Shown piece after piece: positions 1 to 5,291 of a DNA stretch of 19,288 bases. The translations under genes were made by a program, and so were the position numbers. This DNA is from 01-FULL-43-15b sp964472675 (GTDB taxonomy: Bacteria > Patescibacteriota > Microgenomatia > UBA8517 > UBA10165). The stretch covers positions 1-19,288 of the forward strand of contig CAYYLO010000019.1 in NCBI GenBank assembly GCA_964472675.1, read 5' to 3'. The first letter of the stretch is position 1, and every line of letters starts with the position of its first letter. A model generated the notes under the pieces. The model worked only from the letters and a program-made list of their open reading frames with translations. It did no database searches and was not told where the DNA came from.

Positions 1-5
1 AGCTA

Positions 6-641
6 ATGGATGTGGACGTCAAGCGCCTTGAGCGTTTTTTCCTTGAGTCGGCGGCAAAGACCTACGCGGGGAAGGGGGTTAAGAGCACGATTGCTGAGTT
101 TCCCGGGTCTAAGGTGTACCGCATTGAGGAGGGCAACCTCTTGTATGTGGACGCTTACCACACGAATGGGAAGTGGTCCGGAGGTCAGACGCTTATTTAC
201 CAGGACGATGTAAATGTGTGGCGGATGTCCTACGAGGGTTGGTGTGAAGACGACGCGAATATTCTCGACTTCCTGAAGCTAGTTCTCGAGGGAACGTACC
301 AGGCGGGCGTTTTCTACGGCGGCCGCGGTTTTCAGCAGATCTGGCAGAACGGCGAAAACCAGCCTGGGTTGGTGTACCAAAATTACACTGATCCCTACCA
401 CTGGGATTTTTCGTTCTTTTCGGGGCGGGAGTACATCAACCGCTGCCCAAACCACATCGACCAGATCTTCTGGCACAGGTACCAAGGGATGCTCCTGGTT
501 GGTCAACCGGAGGATGGAATTCCGAAGATGACCAAAAAGGATCCGGACTGCGAATTTAACCGGCAAAGGATGAGGGCTCGGCAGGCGTACTTTCAGGCTT
601 GCGTTGAAAGTTGGAAGCGGCCGCGAGATCTTCCTCTCTAA
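6..641 (+). CDS. DUF5680-like protein of unknown function
   Basis: The 211-residue protein resembles the DUF5680 family from residue 8 on: a helix with AAKTYAGKG, then a Pro-Gly-Ser turn, a YxxExGxLLYVDAY strand, a W-x-G-G-Q-T-L-I-Y strand and WRMSYEG. DUF5680 proteins have no established biochemical role. The second half is rich in Trp and Tyr and ends in a basic helix; I do not recognise it. ATG at 6 overlaps a TAA at 4-6, but the frame is open at the window edge, so the true start could lie upstream. The gene is more GC-rich than most neighbours and is followed by its own terminator, so it looks like a single-gene unit. Family assignment rests on remembered motif pattern only. Confidence 0.7.
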   Translation: MDVDVKRLERFFLESAAKTYAGKGVKSTIAEFPGSKVYRIEEGNLLYVDAYHTNGKWSGGQTLIYQDDVNVWRMSYEGWCEDDANILDFLKLVLEGTYQAGVFYGGRGFQQIWQNGENQPGLVYQNYTDPYHWDFSFFSGREYINRCPNHIDQIFWHRYQGMLLVGQPEDGIPKMTKKDPDCEFNRQRMRARQAYFQACVESWKRPRDLPL

Positions 642-662
642 GCGGGCAGGTTGCCACGTCAG

Positions 663-716
663 CCTCGGGGCCCCCGAGGGGTTATCCGAAAGGAAACTCA
701 GCGGGGGCTATTTTTT
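663..716 (+). terminator. Terminator after the DUF5680-like gene
   Basis: GCCCCC with GAG (670-678) can pair with CTC and GGGGGC (697-708), leaving a small AGC bulge, followed by TATTTTTT at 709-716. The left arm can alternatively pair upstream as CCTCGGG (663-669) with CCCGAGG (673-679). The two hairpins are mutually exclusive, which leaves room for attenuation, but a plain intrinsic terminator 22 bases after the stop codon explains most of it. Confidence 0.75.
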
Positions 717-727
717 GCTAAAATCGC

Positions 728-756
728 TTGACAAGCGTAAGACAATGTGTTACATT
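728..756 (+). promoter_or_regulatory. Promoter of the decayed toxin-antitoxin locus
   Basis: A perfect -35 TTGACA (728-733), a 17-base spacer and -10 TACATT (751-756, 4 of 6 consensus bases). It lies just after the terminator and about 25 bases before the toxin remnant. This matches the architecture of the promoter in front of the intact brnT gene (16745-16773). Confidence 0.65.
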
Positions 757-778
757 TTGTGTGTGCTAAGATTAATAT

Positions 779-946
779 GTGAATTAGATTGAAGAGTTAC
801 TAATAGAAGAGGACAGGCCTGAGCATATTGCAAAACACAACGTAACAGTAGAAGAAGTAGGTGAGGTTCTCTCGAGTAACTATGTTTGGATTGAGGCGAA
901 AGAGATTTCTATCGGGAATTTGCTTTACAGTTGGATGAAGAGAAGC
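779..946 (+). pseudogene. Decayed BrnT-like toxin remnant
   Basis: One reading frame of this stretch encodes EEDRPEHIAKHNVTVEEVGE followed by a few more residues. This is the typical N-terminal half of BrnT/DUF497-like RNase toxins, in which His-Ile-x-x-His-x-Val is followed by EE-x-x-EV. The frame has no normal start: GTG at 779 is stopped by TAG at 785-787 and the next codon is ATT. After about 50 codons the frame runs straight into the antitoxin, so the C-terminal half, which carries the conserved SARD-type motif in this family, is missing. I infer loss by nonsense mutation plus an internal deletion of roughly 40 codons. Compare the intact toxin at 16785-17087. Confidence 0.65.
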
Positions 947-1252
947 ATGGTAAAAATTAAAACGGTTAAAACTGGAACAATAAAACCAATAAAACCTTTT
1001 AAAACTCTTGAAGAGGAGGCTGATTTTTGGGATACGCATTCAGCTGTTGACAATATTGGCGAGGGGACAATGGTGGGCTTTCGCCAAGCGAATAAAACAG
1101 GAACAATCACCATTCGTTTTAGTCCCCACGATTTACAACTTCTGCGCGCGCAAGCATTCAAGTTAGGAATTGGTCCTACTACTTTGGCGAGAATGTGGTT
1201 GGTAAAAAAGTTACGTGAAGAGTTGGAGCAAGGGCGAAAACTTGCAAAGTAG
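947..1252 (+). CDS. Orphan CopG/BrnA-like antitoxin
   Basis: The 101-residue protein has the usual antitoxin layout. A basic N-terminus is followed by EEEADFWDTHS, a signature of the CopG/BrnA antitoxin group, and then by ITIRFSPHDLQLLRAQAFKL and TTLARMWLVKKL, which form a ribbon-helix-helix-like DNA-binding C-terminus. In this family the antitoxin binds the toxin and represses its own promoter. ATG at 947 is preferred because it is preceded by GAAGAGA; an in-frame ATG at 935 and TTG at 920 are possible but would translate toxin-remnant sequence. The cognate toxin upstream is broken, so this is an orphan. Its stop codon lies between the -35 and -10 of the following promoter. Confidence 0.8.
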   Translation: MVKIKTVKTGTIKPIKPFKTLEEEADFWDTHSAVDNIGEGTMVGFRQANKTGTITIRFSPHDLQLLRAQAFKLGIGPTTLARMWLVKKLREELEQGRKLAK

Positions 1253-1270
1253 GCTCTTTGTAGTTATAAT
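1242..1270 (+). promoter_or_regulatory. Promoter of the tryptophan unit
   Basis: TTGCAA (1242-1247), a 17-base spacer and a perfect TATAAT (1265-1270). The -35 overlaps the last codons of the antitoxin gene. Predicted transcription start is about 1277, leaving a leader of roughly 295 bases before tRNA-Trp. No other convincing promoter lies between here and the tRNA. Confidence 0.75.
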
Positions 1271-1276
1271 ATCCAC

Positions 1277-1572
1277 AAGTTAATTAAAAGCTGGTGTGTT
1301 CGGTTGGGTTCACATCACTCGCAAGAGAAGCTGACTAGGCAAATCGCAAAGAGAAGTCTAGTACGGAGACGAAACCGTAAACAAGACAGTAACGTACGTC
1401 GCAAAGCGCGGAGTACGTCAGGAACAAGTAGAATTTGTTATCTTGATGTTTCCCTCTTTTGAGGGATTTTTTGTGCAAGTTCTAAAATACAAGGTGGTAC
1501 CGTCTTCTTTTTGAAGGCCCTTGTCAGATCGCCAATTTTTGGTGGTTTGGCAAGGGCCTTTGTTTGTTTTTT
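1277..1572 (+). promoter_or_regulatory. T-box riboswitch leader
   Basis: The diagnostic part is the antiterminator: ACAAGG (1489-1494), the 7-base bulge TGGTACC (1495-1501, exact T-box consensus UGGNACC), GTCTTC (1502-1507), a loop, GAAGGC (1513-1518) and CCTTGT (1519-1524). Both 6-bp helices form completely with one G-U pair. Upstream are further hairpins: TGGTGTG/CACATCA (1292-1317) with TTGG in its loop, CTC-GCAA-GAG (1318-1327), ACTAG/CTAGT (1334-1362), TACGG/CCGTA (1362-1379), ACGTAC/GTACGT (1392-1418) and TCCCTC/GAGGGA (1451-1466). I cannot assign a canonical stem I; UGG at 1305-1307 is a candidate specifier. The bulge base at N is U, which would pair with the G discriminator of this tRNA-Trp only as a wobble. 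T-boxes bind uncharged tRNA through a specifier codon and the acceptor end to prevent termination. Its place before tRNA-Trp and trpS implies tryptophan specificity, by inference. Confidence 0.85.
1514..1572 (+). terminator. Regulated terminator of the T-box
   Basis: AAGGCCCTTG (1514-1523) pairs perfectly over 10 bp with CAAGGGCCTT (1551-1560), followed by TGTTTGTTTTTT (1561-1572). The left arm is shared with the antiterminator helices at 1513-1524, so the two structures exclude each other. The U-tract ends immediately before the first base of tRNA-Trp. Confidence 0.9.
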
Positions 1573-1644
1573 GGGAATGTAGCTCAAGGGTAGAGCGTCC
1601 GTCTCCAAAACGGAAGGCTGAGGGTTCAAGTCCCTCTATTCCCG
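1573..1644 (+). tRNA. tRNA-Trp (anticodon CCA)
   Basis: The cloverleaf folds fully. The acceptor is GGGAATG/TATTCCC with G as discriminator, the D arm is GCTC...GAGC, the anticodon stem is TCCGT/ACGGA with loop CTCCAAA (anticodon CCA), and the T arm is GAGGG-TTCAAGT-CCCTC. The genomic 3' end reads G-CC-T, so CCA is not fully encoded and must be added. The tRNA starts directly after the T-box U-tract and ends three bases before an ATG, so it appears to be excised from a longer transcript that continues toward trpS. Confidence 0.95.
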
Positions 1645-1647
1645 CCT

Positions 1648-1773
1648 ATGAGTAAAGAACTAATTACACCATTTTATTTAGTAAGAACCTGCGAGCAGAA
1701 CCTTGCTGCTCGCGCAGTAAAGGAGGCCCCGACTGCCGCGGGGTATCTTTGGCATGAATTTGTTTGGATGTAG
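1648..1773 (+). CDS. Leader frame, zero frame of a putative +1 frameshift gene
   Basis: A 41-codon frame starts with ATG three bases after tRNA-Trp and ends at TAG 1771-1773. Its last codons are Gly-Tyr-Leu-Trp-His-Glu-Phe-Val-Trp-Met, with UGG codons at 1750-1752 and 1765-1767. The codons GGG TAT CTT TGG C match the prfB frameshift signal except that UGA is replaced by UGG. A +1 slip at CTT (1747-1749) enters the frame of the 461-codon ORF beginning at 1754, giving a fusion of about 496 residues. There is no Shine-Dalgarno before ATG 1648. Cutting at the tRNA 3' end would leave an almost leaderless mRNA, in line with other genes here. Whether the short peptide itself has a function is unknown. 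The alternative is a simple frame-disrupting mutation or sequencing error. Confidence 0.6.
   Translation: MSKELITPFYLVRTCEQNLAARAVKEAPTAAGYLWHEFVWM
1691..1743 (+). other. Two leader hairpins with an embedded Shine-Dalgarno sequence
   Basis: GCGAGCAG (1691-1698) pairs perfectly with CTGCTCGC (1706-1713) across a 7-base loop. CCCCG (1727-1731) pairs with CGGGG (1739-1743). Between them lies AAAGGAGG (1719-1726), a near-perfect Shine-Dalgarno sequence. It is 27 bases from ATG 1754, but only about 10 if the second hairpin is looped out. Neither hairpin has a U-tract, so they are not terminators. They may control independent initiation at 1754 or stability of the processed mRNA. Confidence 0.5.
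1740..1753 (+). promoter_or_regulatory. prfB-like +1 frameshift site with UGG instead of UGA
   Basis: The bases GGGGTATCTTTGGC are identical to the core of the well-known E. coli prfB shift site (GGGGTATCTTTGAC) apart from A to G in the third position of the pause codon. Phase agrees: zero frame reads GGG TAT CTT TGG and +1 reads TTT GGC ATG AAT, which is the frame of the downstream ORF. In prfB, slippage of the CUU peptidyl-tRNA to UUU is promoted by slow decoding of UGA and by the upstream G-rich Shine-Dalgarno-like sequence at the same spacing as here. With UGG, slow decoding would reflect scarce Trp-tRNA, which is inference. Confidence 0.7.
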
Positions 1774-3139
1774 AGTAAACATAAATTTATCCAACTTCCC
1801 CGAGCCTACCTCTCTGCAGGAGAGGCTTGGTGTGCAGCTGATAAAAAGAGACACAGAACGTACGATCTTTAATGACTTTCTAAACAGCAGACTGCGCTTG
1901 GGCTGCACTATTTTTGAAGATATGCAAAGAAGAGCGGAAGAAAGCATGTCCGGCAAGGCATCTCAAGTTGACCAAGCAACACTATCAGACTTTATAGTTC
2001 AAGAACTTAAGGCGCGCCGCAATGGCACCTATAGCGCCTACGACCATCTTGTATTTGATTCTATGCAAGCTCTGGATTCTCGCGCTCACACAGTACAAAT
2101 TGCCCTACAAAACAAAAAACTTGCTCCGCAGAATGTCCCGGCTTTTTACCCTGGTTTGAGAAACAAAACCGAGGGTTTACTAAAAGCAAAAATCAGAGAA
2201 GGTTTAGGCGACAAAGAGTATGACCTATTTGCAAGGCGGGAAGCCGTTGTCCGTCTTTTAAAGGAAATGTCCCAAGAAATGTTTTATGGCATCAACAAAT
2301 TAGGTCTTAACGGTGAGAGTTTGCAAAGATATCTCAGGGTGTTGTACCTCATGGGCACACTAGAAGTTGCGCCATTGGAACGGCCTGGAGTACTTCGACA
2401 GATGGTAGGTAAAGCAATTAAAGATAACGTCTCGCTCAATCTGTTGACCATTAAATGCTTACGTTTTACATACCCTTATGGCAATAGGCTAAAACTGATT
2501 ACAAGCATGGATGCTGAAGGTGTACCAAGTAGAGAAGGAAAAATCCACTATCCTTTAAACGAGGCAAACTATTTTGATTACTTACATGAATTTTCTGACA
2601 TTTTTACACAAGAACACATAGTCTTAAACACTACTGTTTTGGTTGCCGATTTGGACCTGCAAGATTATTTCCCTGATGGTAAAGGCCATTTTGTGCCAGA
2701 TAATGATATACAAATGGCACATGAGGATATTCAGAAATATACACAAAACGTACAAAGTCGAGCAGGGGGAGGAATAGTGGTTCTACCCTTAAGCAGACAT
2801 CTTCGAGAGCACAATCTCCAACAAGCATACGACCAAATTCGCAGCCTGGTTATGACGGATTTGCTAGCTAATAAAAGAACATACCTCCCGGAAGGTATTG
2901 TAGAAACGCGAGTTAACTACAGATATGAGTCGAATAAAAAAATCTTTGGTATTCAGAATAGAAATCTTGCCAGAACACGTGTATTTGCTCAACTTGCAAG
3001 CTTGTTTGCCTTACAAACTTTGGCAGGCAATATAACCTTTTTATTGGCTGAAGACAAAGGTTTAGAAAACAAACTAATAGGTGGAAAGCAAAAAGAGGGC
3101 CTGCCAGTTGTATTTGTTAAATTAAGAGACGAGGCTTAG
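1754..3139 (+). CDS. Trp-free protein of unknown function in the tryptophan unit
   Basis: This is a 461-codon ORF that I do not recognise. It is soluble-looking, with no signal peptide or obvious membrane segment, and mixed helix and strand. Recognisable stretches include LLTIKCLRFTYPYGNRL in the middle and GGGIVVLPLSRHLREHN further on; no GGQ motif is present, so it is not a release factor. It contains no tryptophan in 461 residues. It can be expressed either from ATG 1754 or as a +1 frameshift fusion from ATG 1648 that adds about 35 residues; the same frame is closed upstream by TAA at 1718-1720. It lies between tRNA-Trp and trpS, 43 bases before the latter, and is probably cotranscribed from the T-box promoter. 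Context suggests a role in tryptophan supply, tRNA-Trp handling or starvation response, but nothing in the protein proves it. Confidence 0.8.
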   Translation: MNLFGCRVNINLSNFPEPTSLQERLGVQLIKRDTERTIFNDFLNSRLRLGCTIFEDMQRRAEESMSGKASQVDQATLSDFIVQELKARRNGTYSAYDHLVFDSMQALDSRAHTVQIALQNKKLAPQNVPAFYPGLRNKTEGLLKAKIREGLGDKEYDLFARREAVVRLLKEMSQEMFYGINKLGLNGESLQRYLRVLYLMGTLEVAPLERPGVLRQMVGKAIKDNVSLNLLTIKCLRFTYPYGNRLKLITSMDAEGVPSREGKIHYPLNEANYFDYLHEFSDIFTQEHIVLNTTVLVADLDLQDYFPDGKGHFVPDNDIQMAHEDIQKYTQNVQSRAGGGIVVLPLSRHLREHNLQQAYDQIRSLVMTDLLANKRTYLPEGIVETRVNYRYESNKKIFGIQNRNLARTRVFAQLASLFALQTLAGNITFLLAEDKGLENKLIGGKQKEGLPVVFVKLRDEA

Positions 3140-3149
3140 AATAGGTCAG

Positions 3150-3176
3150 GCGCGCAATGAATTGCGCTAGTACAAT
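3150..3176 (+). promoter_or_regulatory. Inverted-repeat motif with possible -10 just before trpS
   Basis: GCGCGCAAT-N5-GCGCTA-N-TACAA, containing the near-palindrome GCGCAAT-GA-ATTGCGC, recurs at 16662-16687 with the same spacing. TACAAT (3171-3176) could be a -10 element; it would place the transcription start at about 3183, the A of the trpS ATG, giving a leaderless message. No good -35 lies 17 bases upstream, so promoter activity is uncertain. Confidence 0.45.
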
Positions 3177-3182
3177 ACAAAT

Positions 3183-4166
3183 ATGGCAAAACGTGTATTA
3201 TCCGGTATTAGAGCAAATGGCAGACTTCACCTGGGGAATTACCTGGGTGCGGTCAAGGGCATGCTGGCTTTGCAGGATGACCCTTCCTACGAAACTTTTT
3301 ATATGGTGGCGGATTTGCATTCAATAAACGTTCCGTATGACCCAAAAAAGTTTCAGGCTGCAGTTCGGGATGTAATTTTAGACTACTTGGCCGCGGGGCT
3401 TGATCCTGAAAAAAGCACAATATTTATTCAATCTCAAGTTCCGGAGCATGTTGAACTTTCCTACTTGTTTTCCACCGTTATAACAGTTGCACGTATGCAG
3501 CATTTGCCCACATTTAAAGAGAAGGTGAAAAGTTATCCTGAAAACGTTAACATGGCGCTTTTATATTACCCGGTTTTGATGGCGGCTGATATTTTGGCTT
3601 ACCGTGCCTCTCTTGTGCCTGTAGGCATTGACCAGGAGCCGCATTTGGAAGTTGCCCGCGAGGTGGCCCAAAAAATGAATGACAGGTATGGCTTAAAGTT
3701 GCCAGAGCCTCAACGCTTTGCAACGGCTGGCGAGTATGTGCCTTCTTTAACGGGGGAAGGGAAAATGGCCAAGAGTGTTGAAGGAAGTGCGATTTTATTA
3801 ACTGATGACCTCGAGACAATCAAGGAAAGGCTGGCTCGAGTGCCCACCGATAGCGGCACCGGAGAAAGTGTCCCAATGGAGGGTGGAGTAACAAACTTAT
3901 TAAAGTTGGTGGAGTTGTTTATTAGTGCAAGCCGCAAGAAAGAACTGGAAGGATTATATGTGGGAGAGGGAATTAGATATGGAGAGGTCAAAGCAGAGTT
4001 GGCCGAGGCAATTTTTGCTGAGCTTGCACCAATGCAGGAGAAAAGACGTGAGCTTGAGAATAATCCTGAAAAAGTGGACCGCATTATTTTAGAAGGTGTC
4101 CAAAAAGCCCGCAAAGTTACTTCTCAAACTGTCTCCCAGGTCAAAAAAGCGATGGGCTTAGTTTGA
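3183..4166 (+). CDS. trpS: Tryptophanyl-tRNA synthetase
   Basis: A class Ic synthetase of 327 residues, normal length for bacterial TrpRS, that charges tRNA-Trp with tryptophan using ATP. Visible motifs are SGIRANGRLHLGNYLGA with the HIGH-type signature HLGN at residues 16-19, the internal conserved segment MADILAYRASLVPVGIDQEP, and the KMSKS-type signature KMAKS at 194-198. There is no Shine-Dalgarno before ATG 3183; a possible -10 ends six bases upstream. The protein contains no Trp, as expected for an enzyme made when charged tRNA-Trp is short. It is the last gene of the unit that begins with the T-box and tRNA-Trp. Its 3' end overlaps the convergent gene at 4158-5225 by nine bases. Confidence 0.97.
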   Translation: MAKRVLSGIRANGRLHLGNYLGAVKGMLALQDDPSYETFYMVADLHSINVPYDPKKFQAAVRDVILDYLAAGLDPEKSTIFIQSQVPEHVELSYLFSTVITVARMQHLPTFKEKVKSYPENVNMALLYYPVLMAADILAYRASLVPVGIDQEPHLEVAREVAQKMNDRYGLKLPEPQRFATAGEYVPSLTGEGKMAKSVEGSAILLTDDLETIKERLARVPTDSGTGESVPMEGGVTNLLKLVELFISASRKKELEGLYVGEGIRYGEVKAELAEAIFAELAPMQEKRRELENNPEKVDRIILEGVQKARKVTSQTVSQVKKAMGLV

Positions 4167-5225
4167 ACTAACAAGATAAAACTGTGATTGTCCAGGTTGC
4201 GGTAGGTAGACTGCTACATCTACTTGTTTGTTCAATTCGCGACTCAATTTTATTGCTGCCTCTTTCGCAAATTTCGGATCTCGTATTTTGTGAAGCGTTT
4301 CCAGTTGGATTCCCAAGACAACTAGTCGACTAGGATTATTAAGATTCGGTGTTGCCGAGACTATCGCAACGCCAGGAACGTGTGCTAGGCAAGGCAAGGA
4401 CAAAGGGTAATTTACCATTTGCAGTTGATTGCCAGATTCTTGCCCGCAGAAAAGATCTTCGTAAGAAACGCGTTCGAACTCCGTTACGATTCTTGTTGGC
4501 CGCCCTTTGTATATAAAACCCTTTTGTACAAGTTCGTCATGGGTTTCTGCTCGCCTATGGTCTCCAATCATAGAAGAATCGTAAACCAAAAGATAATCTT
4601 CCGCTGTTTTGGCTAAATCTCTGTATACTCTTTTTGCGCCTTTGCGTGTAAATGGATACCAAAAGACATGATTTGCTCTCGTTCCAGCTATAATTCCTCG
4701 GGCATGGGGGAAGAACTCATCAGCAATATTAAGAGAGGAAGTTTGATCGCGAAACTGATCGATGGCTTGTTCGGGGGAGCCTGAAAGGAAAAGAAAGTGC
4801 GGGTTGTCCTCTGTGGTTTCTTGAGATGTATATGGGCGTGCAGTAACAAGAAGAGGAACCCATAATGACTCGATTTTTGCTAGAAGAACGGCCATGGGGA
4901 CTTGTTTGTGCGTATACAAGAACAAGTGAGGTGCAGCTTCATCTGTCGTCGGGTGCAAAAGATGGTCTTTAAACATGCTCAAAGGTGTCGCTATCTCAAC
5001 AGCTGGGCCAAGGTCAGTCAGCCTCCGTTTGAATTCATCATAAACAAGTACTTCTCGGGGGTCAGGTGTAAAGTCAACATCCCACCACAAAGGAGAGATT
5101 CGATCAATAAATCCTTGCTGTTTTAGACCCCTTATGTTTTCAAGAGTAGGAAGTAATTGCTTGAAGGTCTCAAGGGCAGATTCTGGAGTTGGAGGTCTGA
5201 GATCGGCGGTCATTTGGTGCTGCAT
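4158..5225 (-). CDS. Unknown 355-residue protein
   Basis: I do not recognise a family. The protein appears cytosolic, without signal peptide or membrane helices. Notable segments are an acidic-aromatic stretch with PLWWDVDF near residue 46, an HLFLYTHKQVPMAVLLAKIE strand-helix region, and HVFWYPFTRKGAKRVYRDL followed by LLVYDSSMIGDH in the middle. It reads from ATG 5223-5225; an in-frame ATG four codons later is an alternative. It converges on trpS with a nine-base overlap of coding ends and no visible terminator, so transcripts from the two sides may interfere. Its start is 66 bases from the divergent tRNA-binding gene at 5292. Confidence 0.75.
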   Translation of the reverse strand: MQHQMTADLRPPTPESALETFKQLLPTLENIRGLKQQGFIDRISPLWWDVDFTPDPREVLVYDEFKRRLTDLGPAVEIATPLSMFKDHLLHPTTDEAAPHLFLYTHKQVPMAVLLAKIESLWVPLLVTARPYTSQETTEDNPHFLFLSGSPEQAIDQFRDQTSSLNIADEFFPHARGIIAGTRANHVFWYPFTRKGAKRVYRDLAKTAEDYLLVYDSSMIGDHRRAETHDELVQKGFIYKGRPTRIVTEFERVSYEDLFCGQESGNQLQMVNYPLSLPCLAHVPGVAIVSATPNLNNPSRLVVLGIQLETLHKIRDPKFAKEAAIKLSRELNKQVDVAVYLPQPGQSQFYLVSSN

Positions 5226-5271
5226 GTTAGCACAATTGCTATTATTTGGGATAGTTTCTAGCTTCGGAATG

Positions 5272-5280
5272 TGATATAAT
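5272..5280 (+). promoter_or_regulatory. Extended -10 promoter of the tRNA-binding gene
   Basis: TGATATAAT is an extended -10 with a perfect TATAAT at 5275-5280. The expected transcription start near 5287 is only about five bases before ATG 5292, leaving no room for a Shine-Dalgarno sequence. No strong -35 is visible, as is usual for extended -10 promoters. Confidence 0.6.
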
Positions 5281-5291
5281 TGGCCTTATAA

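Noticed and set aside
1451..1472. TCCCTC-TTTT-GAGGGA followed by TTTTTT as the terminator of a separate small RNA
   Set aside because: It looks like a terminator, but it lies within the T-box leader before the antiterminator, at the usual place of stem III. Treating 1277-1475 as a separate RNA would leave the T-box without a tRNA-binding part. Left open rather than annotated separately.
1754..3139. The frameshift-linked ORF as prfB (release factor 2)
   Set aside because: It has no GGQ motif or RF2-like sequence, and the pause codon is UGG rather than UGA.
1648..3139. Simple pseudogene or sequencing error as the cause of the frame change
   Set aside because: Possible, but a random frame change would not be expected to fall on a 13-of-14 match to the prfB shift motif in the correct phase. 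Kept as a refutation test.
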